Numbered from the stretch's first letter, positions 46,435-59,559 are shown. The stretch: 64,000 nt of DNA from Hirudo medicinalis (GCA_011800805.1 MPNW01000196.1:66872-130871), one strand, 5' to 3'. Numbers and translations are program-made. The notes: generated from the sequence alone by a model not told the origin.

Positions 46435-49400
46435 ATGTCTACGGTCACAGTCGTTGTAAAGGGCATTCAGAGAAAATGTAAAGCAGATTTTTGGGTTTGG
46501 TTGGACAAAATTCTTGGTGATTTTAGTCAAGTTGAAATAAATCCTGAAACCTATTTGGTAACGACTGGAAACGTTCAATGTATGGCTTCTTTCAACTTAT
46601 TTTAAATTTCATCTAAAAAGTAATTATTATTACAAGGTGTTGAATCACTCTGTAACGAGAGGAATATTTCTATTGCATGCAATGATGTAATTTTTGTCGA
46701 TATTGCTAACAAGGCCATTCAAAATATCGGGTTAACAGGTTAGTAAAATTCATTTTAATTTTTGCCTGTTGATGCTTTTCTATGCACTTTTATTCAGCCA
46801 TCCCAACAATGTTATCATCCCCTGCTTCAAAGTGACCTTTAAATTCCATATAATTTAAAATGTAGAAGTTTAACTATGTTAATTTTCGCTTTATATCCTT
46901 TTCTTTGTTTTTGAGTGAACCCAAGTTTGTTTTACATGTATACATGTAGCCACGTAGCTGCATGGTGCAAGGGGGGGTGTGCACCATATCCCTGTCAATA
47001 TGTCCCATGATATTTTTCCAATTCTTTATGATTTTATTTGTTACGGGGGTTTATGTTATAGATAACTTCAGTGAAATAGAAGTGACTGGAGTTTCTACGT
47101 ATTATTTATTTCATAAAATAATAATTTATTGTAACATTAGGACAACTTGTGATATCAATATTCCTTGCTTTTCTCCTGATCATCCTAGTTTCTTTGATTG
47201 ATGGGGCAGCTACTTTGAAGGCACATGTCAGCAAAGATGCTGCCATGATATCTAATCTTTTCATCAATGATATGCTGCAAAGAGCATCACTATAAGTTTG
47301 TATAAGATGTTCCTCCTGCTCTGATCATTCTGCACTAAGAGAGGCTGACTTCTAGAGTTTGAGGATCCAGTACTGACCTCCTGAATTTGTGTGGGCCCTT
47401 AAAAACATTGGTTCTTGTCTTCTCTTTCAATCTTCCTGCACTTTCTTCTCGCTCTTGAGGCACTGAAGTTCTCTCTGTTGCCCACATGCTTGGTCATCAT
47501 GGGACCAAACCTATCCAAGTAGGTCCTGAAGATGACATCTGTGAAGATCTTTATTGAAACTTCCATCTTCATTAGTTTCTTCAGCTCTTTCCCAAGCATT
47601 TGATGCAACTTCTTTCAAATCGATTTTTCCCTGGCTCTAGGGAGTTTGTCTCCCAGTCTTGGAGGGTTGTCATCTTGATGAGTACTCGAAACACACATAA
47701 GACTGTGGTCTGCATCCAGCCTGATGACATTCTGTGCTTTATCTGCCTTCAAACTTATGGCAGGACACTGTTCAACCTTGAGTAGATGGCCCATTTTGCT
47801 CCTGTGGATCTTCATTCCCTTGCTCATTCAAAACAAAGAACTTCATCAAAGAATCATACTTTATTTTGTTTATAAAATTCATCACTAGGCCTTGACCAAT
47901 TTTAAAATTCTTGATATGCCATTGTGCAAAGCGCTTTTTGAAATTGAAAATCAATTTTGTTTGACACTATTGAATTGTTATACCGTGCGATTCAGACTTA
48001 TGAATCGTACATTATTGAATTAATATCAGACTTTTAAATTACTTGAATTTCTTTTATTTTATTTACTTTCAACAAAATCTATTTAGAAAACAATTAAGAC
48101 TTGGAATTTTGATGTTTATGAATATGCTAATGCAGTAATAATTCTTAAACACCATTAATTATGGTGCTCACAATTCAGAGGCTGAATACCTAGCCATTGA
48201 GCAATTCTTAACAACCCAAAATGAAAATGAGTTAACCTCTACACTGGTCCATGATGATGGTGATGATGATATCACAGAAAGTCATGATGAAACATTTGGA
48301 TATTTGACTAAAAGCTATGGAAAGGAAAGTGATGAAGCTAATTATAAAAGTGATGCTGGTGAGAATATTCTGTTGAAATTTGTTGGTAGATTTTGGAATT
48401 TTCTGGTGAGTAAAGAAAAAGTATGTTCTTATTTCAGAAATAAAAACATCAAATATTTTTTTGGGAAATGTCAAACAAGGTTGATGTGGATTATTGTTGC
48501 TTATTTATTAAATCCTTGATAATTATTATTAACACAATTATTTGCCTTTGATTGTAAAAACTGAATAATTAAGAAGGGTCTTGATACAAAAAATGCAGAA
48601 AAAAAGAAACTTGATTATCTGAAATCTTATGAAAGAGTAATCCTTTATAAGATGAAGTTCATTGAAAATCTTGTTAATTCTGACCTGGTTGCAAAACACA
48701 AGTCACCAGGTAAAGCACCTGTATTAATAGGTTCCCGAATTTCCATAGAGGAGGCAGAGGTGATGACAATAATACATTAATAATTTTTAATTAATACATT
48801 AATAGTGTTGCTTTTTTTTCAGTTTTTTTTTAATTTTATAAATGCATTATCAACTGTAATTTAACTATATTGGATTGTTGTAAACTTTTTAGTTTGATAT
48901 TATGAAGTTTCTTAGAAGAATAGTCCAACAAGAAATTAAATTTTTGGATGAAATGACGAACGAGTTTGAAACATCTCTCATGGGCATTAAGATAATTTCT
49001 TATCTGGAAAACAAATTTCAAAATGACCCTTTAGACTTCGAATTAAAAAAAGATCACATTACTATTTATTCAGTTGAAGTCGAAAAGTTTGAGGAGCTCA
49101 AAAGATATTTAAAAGACAACTTCTATCAAGAATTCATCCCTGTAAATGATGCCCAGAAATTTAAATACATTGAATCAAATCTAAGTAAAGATATTAACAT
49201 ATTGGTTAATGATTGCATAAGAATTGTTGCCAGAAGTACTTCATCTAGGTATGGATACTCTATACTGGGTTTTGGAAGCAAAAGTGGTTTTGAAGAATCT
49301 AAGAATGAATTAAAAAGAATCATCAATTGTGTTGAATCTACAGAAATTACCCTGAATGTTCCAAATATCTCTGAAAACTTAGAGTTAATTATGGCTGGAA

Positions 49401-50787
49401 TTGAAAGAAAATGGAATGCTGTGGTGAAGGTTCTCAATTTTGGATCAACCACAGGTTTTTAACTTTGCTTCTTGAATTTGTAGTTATTTTACTATTGCAG
49501 TCAAAATGCTTTTATTCACTTTGAATTTTATTTATCCTAATTTCTACAAATGAAAGTCTTGTGCATGTTATAAATTGAAGTTTAGTTATGGCAATCAGAT
49601 TGTTTAAGAAATAGTTTATGTCATTCTTTTCATAGGAAATATCATTCAGGCAAGCATCAAAGGCATCACCGTCACACTTATCGACGGAAGAATAGAAGAC
49701 CAAAATGTACAACAATTTTCTAATTTTTGCAAACTGTGTTTAGATACTTTAAATAAACCCATTATTGTTTGTTATCACCATTCTGTTGGATGCATTGAAT
49801 TGCTTAGTGTGCCTCTACAAATTCACAATTCAGAAACATGCAGTCTTTTATGGCATACAAAATTGAATATGAAAAAATATTAAGTCAAATATTTGTAAAC
49901 ATTTAATTCCTTTTCAAGGTTGATGTCATCGTAAATTCTGCAGGAAAAGATCTGAATCTCAATTCTGGTCATTTATCAAAAGCTATTTTTTTAAAAGCAG
50001 GTGAGGATCTGCAAAAGGAATGTCGGTCCAAAGGTTCCCTTAGTTTTGGTCAGGTTGTTGAGTCAAAGGCTTACAACCTGCCAAGTAAATTTGTTTTTCA
50101 CTGCCTTGCCAAACATTGGAATAAATCTAAATCAAAAGAAAGTCTAGAAGTAATTTTTTTTTAATAAAATTAGAAGCTAAATGTAATAAATACATTTTAT
50201 TTCTATTTTATTTTGAATTTTTAACCTAATTATAGTTAGTAAAATATGTTAATAATCCATATTTCAAGATATTGGCAAACATTGTCCACAAATGTCTTGA
50301 AATGGCCAATAGCAAGGGTGCAACTTCCATTGCTTTTCCGCCTATTAATTGTGGCTACTTGGAAATGCCTGTCAAAATGTCAGCTGAGTGCATTCTTGGG
50401 GCAATTGAAAGTTTTATCTGGGATGCTCGTCATACCTTGAAGAACATAAGAATAGTAATTTGTAATCAAAAAAATTCAAATTTTCAGGTTCGAAAAAGTT
50501 TTCATTGAGATCAACAGAATTAATTTCATGAAATTTGATTTTAAGTGAATTAAAAATATATTAAATTTTGTTCAGGAATTTCAACAGATTTTGAATGCAA
50601 ATTTGAGCAAACCATGTTCCTCTTGGAAATGTAGTAAAAAGTTGGATTGAATGTTTGTTAAATTTTCAATTACATGAGTATTTTTATCCATCAAGATGCT
50701 GAAGGAGTAAAAGTTTCTATTATTGCTTCTGACAAAGAGAGACTTCAAGGGGCTTGTGTGGGTCTGTCAGCTGCAATACTCAAGTGA
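46435..50787 (+). CDS. MAC2: PARP14-like RRM/KH/macrodomain protein without ART domain
   Basis: Ten exons join in frame to about 605 residues: 46435-46579, 46637-46738, 48179-48358, 48599-48759, 48893-49454, 49636-49706, 49919-50149, 50269-50487, 50576-50630, 50696-50787. The RRM-like N-terminus (TVTVVVKGI, DFWVWLDKILGDF) is clearer than in MAC1. The linker is strongly acidic (HDDGDDDITES). The KH-like exon starts MKFLRRIVQQEIKFLDEM and ends with GIERKWNAVVKV. The macrodomain keeps the adenine Asp (VDVIVNSAG) and has phosphate loop NCGYLEM. Macro exon lengths (231, 219, 55 and 92) equal those of MAC1. The stop TGA at 50785-50787 comes before any catalytic domain. The acceptor of exon 4 is the least certain: 48599 was chosen because it keeps phase 1. 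Confidence 0.9.
47390..47960 (-). mobile_element. Degraded element of unknown type in MAC2 intron 2
   Basis: Three adjoining minus-strand frames (about 47954-47772, 47827-47615 and 47608-47399) look coding but need frameshifts to join. The last is highly basic (SRARRKCRKIEREDK) and ends in a stop. No diagnostic transposase or RT motif was seen. Position in an intron and broken frames suggest a dead mobile element. Confidence 0.35.
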
Positions 50788-53400
50788 TCAAAAGTCTAAA
50801 GATATTTGCAATGCATTGTTAAGCAATGTTTGACTTTATGCTGGAGTATTTTAAATTTACTAGTTATTTAATGCGTTGTTTATTGATCAACCTATGTGGT
50901 TGATGAAATCAGGAACCTGTCTTTTTTATCATCTCAACTTAGTTTTCATCCCTTTCTCTAGAGTTCTTAACTCTTCCAGAGTTTTCCAGAGAAAAGAGGG
51001 CCTTTTCTTGTTCATCAATCTGAGAAGAGCTCTTTTGTTACTTGTTGATTTCTTCCAGATATCCTCGGAATCGACGTCATTTTTTGTCTCTAAAAACGTC
51101 CTTCCTATAAATGCATTTTATCACAAACATTTCCTTTATGACAGAATTTAAGGCTCATAAGATTTTAAGTTATTCATTGAGATGTTGTTTTTAATTAAAA
51201 ATTATTAATTATTGATTATTAAATTAAAATTATTAATTATCGCAACGCCGGTTAATTATGCATCGCTGACATTATGAATTACCTTTTCCTGATAACCCTC
51301 TATTTTGCAAGTAATTCTTTCCACTAAAAATCTATTTGTTGTTTGGGGTCTATCTCAGTGCATAATTTCGATCAGTGTGCAGCATAGGTTCAAATAATTT
51401 ACTGAAGCAGGTCAGGACAATTCCGTAGGTTTCAGTTGTGGCGCTTAAGATGTGAGTCCAGGTAATACCTCCATCTCTTACATAAAAACAGAAGGCGTGG
51501 AGTGGCTCGAGGGAACAGGATTTAATTTCCACCATTACGCTTTAATTGTTATTTTGTAAGGTTTGTTAAGAAGGCAAGCGTGGTACCGGGATCTTTATCA
51601 AGAAAGTTCGACAATCGGAGTTGATTTAAAAGCATTAGGGGTGTTTTGAGATACAGGCAATTTGTCAGATTCGAGTAAAATCAACGTTTTGGAAATTTCG
51701 TTTTTGAGACTGACAAATTTATTTTCAATGTACAAACAAAAACTGATTCCGGAATAAAGATTCTTCGAAAAAAAATTGTCAAAAATTGAAGTTTTTTTTA
51801 CAGCTTACTGTTGGGATTTCCAGTCTACCAAATAAGAATGGTTGAAAAAGAACAAGTCGTGAAGTTTAATTCATCGTTTCAAAAGTTGAGTTGGAGGAAT
51901 GGTACAGACTGGAAATAGTTTTGTGAAATGACTATTCTACTCGCGTTTGGTTTGACTAAGGAGTATCAGTACTTTAAAGTCTTTTTTTAATTGCAACGAG
52001 CAATAACTTAAACCCCGACCAAACAAGTTTTTATTAATTGACTTTTTTTTAGAAGAGAATCTGAAGCTATTAACCCTATTTTAAATACCTTGATATTTAT
52101 CTTATAATTTTGTTCTCTCCAGTGTGACAGGTCATTAGCAAATATTTGTTTATAAAGTTTCTTCAGTTCCTGTTGTATATAATAATTTTGATATGTCAAC
52201 AGAATCAGAAAGTTCAGGTAAATAACATTGGAAGAATTGATTTTATTTTGACAGATATTATTTTTAAATTTAGCTGACAATCCAGGCAGATGTCAAATCA
52301 CAGCAAACATGTAAGACTCAAATGACAAAATTGAGCTGGACAAAGTGAGAGCACTCACTCTTAAAATAAAACAAGAAGATAAAAGGTTGAACAAAACATG
52401 AAAATGAAAATTTAAGTGAGGGGATAAGACATCAAAAACTTGTTGAAGTCAAAAAAGGAGGCTGTCAGATGAGTTTGCAGAGCGAGGAGATAAATTTTGA
52501 GATGTGATTTGAATTCCTGCTTCTGACATCTGTGACCAGAACAACTTTGAGCTAGTGAAAGTTATTTAATATTGGAAATATATAATTGAATCTAGTGGAA
52601 CTTGTGTCCATTATGGTTTGATAGATCTGTAAGGCTGAACATTTTGACACGAATGAGTAATGAGTTACAATAACCAAGTTTTATAAAGATATGTTAAGGC
52701 TTCTCTAGGAATTTAATAATTCTTTAGCTTGCTGAGGAACATCTAGACTGGTCTAGCAGCAGGAAGTGGTTCTAGTCAGATTATAATCTATTTCCAGTTA
52801 TTGCAGATTAACATGACATAACATGGATATCCATTATATAGCTAGATGATTAGGTTCAAATTCATTGTGAGGGGCAGAAGCATAAAATATTAACTAATAG
52901 ACCATGCAGAAGTCTCCATTGCCATTGTCAAGTCATGATAGTCTCCCAGATCTCTGGCAATGATGGAAAGTGATATGTTGACATTTGAGGAGAATTTGGT
53001 CCAGAACATTGTCTGCTAGATTGTCTCTGGGTTGAGACTAAGACTGTTTGGGTGTGACCAGACTGATATCTCACTATAGAATCCTGAGGAACCCCAGGAA
53101 TCATGGGCTAAATGGTTGGCCACTGCATATTTATGGAACTATTTGAAAATGCTGATGAACTTGAGATGCTAACTAATTGAGGGCTATATTATTGGTCCTG
53201 GATGCCTGTTGATAGCTACGGATGGTCATCAGTGTCAAATGCAGCCAAAATATCCAAAAGAAAAAGTAGCTATGTGTTGTCATTGCTGCGGATGTGCATA
53301 CGTCAGAAACAATAGTAAGCACTACAGTTTCAGTAGAATGGTGTCTGTAACAGGCAGATTGTGGTTAGGAGAAGACCATAACTCTTCACGATGATCAAAC
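50788..53400. other. MAC2-MAC3 intergenic sequence
   Basis: No gene recognised. Contains one SINE relic at about 52839-52930. The frame at 53209-53394 is Cys/His-rich but has no known motif spacing. Confidence 0.4.
52839..52930 (-). mobile_element. Deleted copy of the tRNA-Glu-like SINE
   Basis: The plus strand TAGCTAGATGATTAGG followed by TTCATTGTGAGGGGCAGAAG and TAATAGACCATGCAG matches 13050-13155, with an internal deletion removing part of the B-box region. Same orientation as the 13 kb copy. Confidence 0.6.
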
Positions 53401-53415
53401 AGGTGACAGAGGATA

Positions 53416-56400
53416 ATGAATTCAAAAATTGTTTATGTTGTAATTAAATTCCGTTGAGACTCCAGAGATGGTTTCTTTAAGATGGATGTTTCATGGTTAA
53501 TTTTCAATGATGCTGGAACTAAATTTGTATTTGTTGGCTCAAACTCCAGTAATCAGAAGGCTTATAGCTTATATATAAGCTTATATTACTGTTGCAATTA
53601 GGATTGATTGTGCAACATGGTCAGGGATACTTTGTCAGCAAGAAGTGTCAAACTGACAATGATATCCAGGAAGAGGACATTTCAATGATAGACATGATTT
53701 TAATTATTAGTGCATGTATTTTTATCTACATTAAAAATTGTGGTGTATTTAATGCTAAAGATGTTATCATAAATTATGTTTTATCTTTACATTTAGTGAA
53801 ATTTGATTTCCATTCTGAAGATTCTCTACCCAATGATGCAGGTGAAGAACAAAGCTTATTAATATGAAGAATTGTTTTGTTTTTTTTATGAAAGATAAAT
53901 TTTAATTTAAATATTTTTAAAAGTTTTAAAATATAATTTGATGATTAGATTTTTTAATTTAATATTTAAAATATAAGAGTTAATATGATCGTTTGATAAG
54001 TTATTAAAATTTTTAGTTGGAGGGTCCCCTGTTGAAAATTGCTGCTTTTTGAATTGTCCACATCCACTGATAAAGAAGAAATTAGATCTTAAATCTTATG
54101 AAAATGTCATCCTTTTCAAGATGGGCTTTATTAAAAGCCTTGGCAATTCTGCACTGGTTATTAAACACAAATCACCTGATAAAGCACCTGTACTATGTGG
54201 CCAAATTCAATTCATAGATAATGCAGAGGTGATACTTTGATTAACTGTCTTAATTGTGTAATCATTATGCAATAAATATGATATTCCTACATGTGTTAAT
54301 GCAATTATTATAAGAGCTTGACTATTTCAAATCTTGTGCATGTCATATCTTAAAGTGAACATTAAACCTAAATGAGTAATTGATGAAGTACATGTCATTA
54401 TTATATTTAAAAATCCAACTATTTTATCTGAAACTGATTTCATACATATTTATTTATTTTTAACAGTTATTTTGACTTTTTATTGACACTTTGACTTTTT
54501 GTAGCTAAAAATTATGACATTTCTTAGAAGCTTAATAAAGAAAGACATTAGTTTATTGTCTGATATGACTGATGATGCAGAAAAGTTTATCATGTGCAAC
54601 AAAATAATCTCATTTTTGGAAAACAAATTTCAAAATGATGCTATGGCATTTGAAAACGAAAGAGGTCAAATTGTTGTTCAAGCCACTGATACCAGGAATA
54701 TTGAGGAAGCCAGCAATTATTTGCAAGACAATTTTCATAAAACATTTGTCAAAGTGAATGATGTCCAGAAACATTACAGTGAAACTTATCTAAAACAAGA
54801 AATTAAAGGATTGGCTGATATCAATGATTGTACAAGCATTTTTCCAAAAAATATGACATATGGGCATGCATATATTGTACTGGGTTTTGGAAACAAATGT
54901 GGCTTTGATAATTTAACAGAAAAACTAAAGAGAATTATTGATGGGATTCTGAGTGCAGAAGTAACATTGAAGGGGTCAAATATTTCTGAATATGCAGATG
55001 TTGTATGCAAAGGAATTGAAAAGAAGTGGAATGTTCTGCTAGATTTTCACAACCTTGGTAAATCATGTTTGAAAATCAATAGCTTAGTTATTTTGAATTA
55101 GTTTTGTTAGAATCAATCCAGGTTATTATTTTAAGTTGAGGTTCCTAATGTGGCAAGCATTAAAGGTGTCACCGTTACTTTGATCAATGGCAGGATAGAA
55201 GACCAAAAAGTACACTTTGTTTATTTGTTCCATGCAATATAAATTAGATTTATAATTAAAATATTGTTTAAACTAATGTGCACTAATGTATTGTCTCCTT
55301 GGTTGTCTTGTGACTTAAACAATGTTATTTCCAAGTAATTGTTTTAAGTACCTGAATTTCTGAGACTGAAAAGAAGTTTGGAGTTATCAACAAGACATGC
55401 TTTGAATGGAACTTTAAATGAATTAAGATTGTGTGAATTAATTTTGCTGTTAAATGATGTCATTTTGTAATTTAAACTCTTTAATTTCCTTTTAGGTGCA
55501 TCACTTTATTATTTGTAATTTGTGGCAATTAATGATAATTGACTGTTAATAAATATCCTTCCAGGTGCAAGCCTTAATCAATTCAACAGGACCGAATATG
55601 AAACTTGATGAAGGTTCAGTATCCAAATCTATTTTACAAAAGGCTGGTCCTGAGCTTCAAAAGGAGTGTGATGACAAAGGTCCCCTAATTGTTGGTCAAG
55701 TTGTTGAAACTTTGGCTTACAATCTTCCATGTTCTTGTATTTTCCACTGCCTTGGTAAAGAATATGATGTATCTAATCCTGAAGAGAGCCAAGAGGTAAA
55801 AGATTTGAGCTGCATATATATTTAGAGTGGTCCAAAAAAGATTTTTTTGATTTAAATGATGCACAGGTTTTAATTTTGTTACTTTTGTGGAAAGCATCAT
55901 TTTTACAAATGCTTGTGTGTTTTGAATCAATTTGAATATTGTAATAAATGCCAGGGTTATAACAATATTCAGAGGGTGCTCAATCAGCATGAAGATTTAC
56001 CATGTTAAAGTGTATGTTAGTACACAGTTGCTAGGTAACTACCAACTTTCCTGAAAATAAAATGGGGTCTTAATTAATTTTTGCTCAAAAAGATGAGGTA
56101 GGGCTTGCTTTTGGGGGATGTCTTAGGTTTTCATGTACAATAATCTTCCGGCACATTTATTCATTCTATGCAAAATTTATTATTTTCAAGGAGGCAAGGT
56201 GCATGGATTTAATCATTCATTAATAAAAGTGAAGTTTTAGAAGAATTTTAGAATACCTTTCAGTTAGAGTATTTTTGAAAACTTTACCTTTATTAAAATA
56301 TAGTCATATCATCTTCTTCTGGAACATCATCATAACTCTCCAAACCCTGAATTTCTCACAGAACCATTGTCCTCTAACTCTCAAGTCTAGCAATGGAACT

Positions 56401-59116
56401 CTCCTTAAATGAGCACATCTTGTATCCATGTATCATGCACATATTTCAGTAATTTGACACCATGAATGCTTCATGTCTTTAGCATGATGAGTGCTGGATA
56501 AATACCAAACTAATAGACCTCTTTGGTCGTCTCGCAAAAACATGGCAGCATTAAATCGACCCACTAACTTGTAACTGCTCGTGTGCACCAGGTTTTTTCA
56601 GTTTCAAGATTATAATTACCTGAAACAAGTTCAAACTTTTCTTTCTTGCTCTTAGTGATGATCATAAGTGAGACTTCTTTCCATAAAGACAAATTGCCAA
56701 AATGCAGGTAACACATCCACTTTCATAACCAGTGGAGGAAGCACAGATTGATGACCCCTCTGATCATTTGTTGTTTGAGATCCTTGGCCCATAAACACTA
56801 CCCATAGTTTCATCCATAGCAATCATGTTGGAGAGTTGGTATTTGGTAAAGTTGATGCCATCAATAAAGGACAAGCAGTGATGTAGCCAGGAATTTAGAA
56901 TCAGTTGCGGTAGGGGGTACATTTATTTGATGCATACATAAATATTACAACAGTAAAGATTGAAAATTCATGTTGAGCCCGACGGAATCCTCAAAGGAGT
57001 GACCCCTTCATCAAGCCTTTTGGCTATTTTTGAAGTCTTACACTCTCGGGGGGGGGGGGGGGGTCAGGCCACACCTGCAGATCAGGTGGGTGACCCATAA
57101 GATTTTATCGTTTAGACAAAATTCCCTTTCGGCCTCTTGAAGGCCACTTTCCAACATTGTTTGCATGCCACAAGGAAATTTATGAATTTCATGGCACGAT
57201 GATTCGAGATGTGTTTCCTATATCCTTGCAAACAATTACAGCTTAGAGTTCCTGTGACTCCATATCCATTGCGAAGATGCCTCAACAGTCTCAGACACTC
57301 ATTTCATTTTCGCTCTCTCCTTGCTTGATAGACCAATTTCCCTGAAGAAGAGTTAAAGGGATCTGCCAACTCAGGAAATAATGGTTGCCAACCTGATCCA
57401 CATTTGCACATTTTAGCATTTCCCTAGTTCATATCATGACTGAGATTATCATACTCTGCTCATTGTTTTCAGACATTCAGGCATTTTCTTCTCTTTACAG
57501 AAAGAGGTAAGATTATTGCTCCATGAGTCCTCAATGATTCCTTTCTTGTATTTGATGGAATAGCTTTTTCTTTTTGCACTCATCTTGTCATGAAACAGTT
57601 TTACTACCTTACAATAAATGGTAAATCTGTTACACATACAACACATTGAATTATGAAGATTTAGATGAAGATTTGAAGATGAAGATTTATAGACATAACC
57701 TGGTGATTATTATTAATCATGTTCCAATATGTAAATTGTTAGCTGTTTGGCTGGATGAACATGTAAATTGATCTGATCATATTAATTATGTCTTGTCCAA
57801 AAATGCAAAACACACTGGATCTTGTCTAAGATTCGATTTTTTATTGACAAAAAGATTGTATTTTTGTTATATTATATGCTTATTTATCATATTGTAATAT
57901 TGTATGGTCATCCAATTATACTTCAAGATTAAATTCTCTTCACATATCATAGAAACAGTCTATTCATATCTTTTTTAATATTCCTCCCTCGTCATCCTCC
58001 AAGCCATCCTTTTACAAAAACTCTATTTTAAATATTTACCAAATGAGTGACTTTCTGACTGCCACCTTTCGTGTTCATGTATGCCAATAATCTATTGCCT
58101 CGATCATTTAAAAAAATTGTTACACTTTCATCAGATATTCATTCATATGGTTTGCATTTTCAGACAAATTAGACCTGAAGCTTTTTGTAACGCACTCAAA
58201 AAATGTTCATTGAAGTGCTCTGGCCCTCATATTTTCTTTGATTCATGGTATTTATGCGCCTCTGACGCTATGCAAATGGCGCATTATAAATTAGCTATTA
58301 TTATTATTATTATAAAGAAATGTACTTGGAGAAATGACCAATATTTCTAAATCTTTTAGGTCATTGAGCATCCTCTAAATGTTAAGTTGTTAAGAAACTT
58401 TTTTGCACACTGACACATTGGAAAATTGCATACATTGGAAAAGGGAAACAATAAGCCTAAATGCACTGAAATCAGACAGTATTTTTTCTCCTTGTAAATG
58501 TGGATCACCCTAATATATATGTATAATATTTTGTTCTATATAAAATTGATTATATTTTAGTATTAAAAATTAACCCAAATGTCCAGGTTGTGATGAAACT
58601 GGTTTCTGCATGTCTCGATATGGCCAACATAAAATATCTAACTTCCATTGCCTTTCCCCCCTTAGCTTGTGGTGTTTTGAAGATGCCTCCACAATTATCT
58701 GCTGAGTGTATACTCAGTTCAATTGAAAATTATGCCTGGTCAAGCCAACACACTTTGAAGAGTATAAAATTAGCGATTTATGATTCACGAGTAGTCTTTC
58801 AGGTTGTTAGTTTTATGATGTTTGATTTTAATTTTATTGATTTTAGTTAGAACAAATTCTAGAGATATAATTTGTTTGTGATCTTATTTGTTAGGCTTAT
58901 CAACAGGTTCTCAATGCCAAATTGAACAATTCTGAATCTGCTTGGAAAAGTAGCATCTTTTTATATTTGTTGAGATGAGTATTTTCTTAAATACTTGCTT
59001 TTAAATTTGTTTTGTTTTTAGATATAAAGGGAAGAAAGGTATCTATTGTGGGTTCCAGCCAGGATAGCCTTGTTAAAGCTCACAAGATTCTCTCTGAGAA
59101 CAAAATCTTTGGATGA
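53416..59116 (+). CDS. MAC3: PARP14-like RRM/KH/macrodomain gene, possibly decaying
   Basis: Exons by frame and paralogy: 53416-53548, 53602 to 53709 or 53715, 53797-53841, 54017-54228, 54505-55057, 55136-55209, 55565-55795, 58587-58802, 58895-58949, 59022-59116. From exon 4 on the model is secure: SYENVILFKMGFIKSLGNS, MTFLRSLIKKDISLL, GIEKKWNVLLDF, LINGRIEDQK, the macrodomain and a TGA at 59114-59116. Two oddities stand out. The first exon has an in-frame TGA (53455-53457) after IVYVVIKFR; an in-frame ATG at 53482 would give a shortened RRM-like domain. The macrodomain starts VQALINST, where MAC1 and MAC2 have VDVLVNST or VDVIVNSA, so the adenine-contacting Asp is Gln. Otherwise the domain looks intact (SIAFPPLACGVLKMPPQ). 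It may be expressed with altered binding, or be an early pseudogene. Confidence 0.85.
56290..57650 (-). mobile_element. Pogo/Tigger-like DDE transposase relic
   Basis: The minus strand starts MSAKRKSYSIKYKKGIIEDS (57598 downward), the N-terminal DNA-binding start common in pogo/Tigger proteins. Further on, different frames give FTKYQLSNMIAMDET (first catalytic Asp), STGYESGCVTCILAI, KSKKEKFELVSGNYNLETEK and RGLLVWYLSSTHHAKDMK, where the second catalytic Asp is Tyr. Stops and frameshifts break the frame repeatedly. Inserted in the MAC3 intron opposite to the gene. The terminal repeats were not located. Confidence 0.75.
58245..58320 (+). repeat. Dispersed repeat 3' end with (ATT)n tail
   Basis: ATGCGCCTCTGACGCTATGC, AAATGGCGCATTATAAATTA and (ATT)n. 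This is the least diverged copy of the tail seen reversed at 5.5 and 5.7 kb and related to the 3' ends at 30.9 and 44.5 kb. Confidence 0.7.
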
Positions 59117-59559
59117 TTTATTTTTATTTAAGTTCTTATTTTCAAACCAGTTTAATTATTTACCATCAAGAATTCACTTGAGATTTAGCTGAATAGATGA
59201 AAAAGCTAATGCCACAGACCAAAATGACTTAATTAAAGACTAATTGAACCCAAAATAACTAAAGTATAAAATATCAATCTAAGTGTCTTATGTGACCCTT
59301 AGCTTTGCGTAAATTATGTGTAACAAAAACTTGCTGTTTGTGCCAGACCTGCTAGGAGCTCTCCAGACATTAAATTTTACGTCCGCTGCATTATTTGGTT
59401 AGAGTAACTTTAGTTCCAAAGTTTAATGAATTCGATTTGTCGGCTGGGGCATGCCTTGAGGCGGAGCAATTTTTGTTTTAACGTTTGCCATATGGAGGTC
59501 CCCTATTACTACTAACAAAACGTGACGCAAGAAATACGTCTATGAGGATGCACGTGATA

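Larger units (their letters stand above)
55796..58586. other. MAC3 macrodomain intron, 2.8 kb, invaded by transposons
   Basis: The homologous intron is only 78 bases in MAC1 (43056-43133) and 119 bases in MAC2. Here it holds a pogo-like transposase relic on the minus strand (56290-57650), a poly-G run near 57048-57063, and an (ATT)n-tailed repeat end at 58245-58320. Confidence 0.8.

Noticed and set aside
53455..53457. In-frame TGA as selenocysteine
   Set aside because: No SECIS-like element was seen, the paralogues have no Cys at this place, and RRM folds have no use for Sec; a nonsense change or a misplaced start is simpler.
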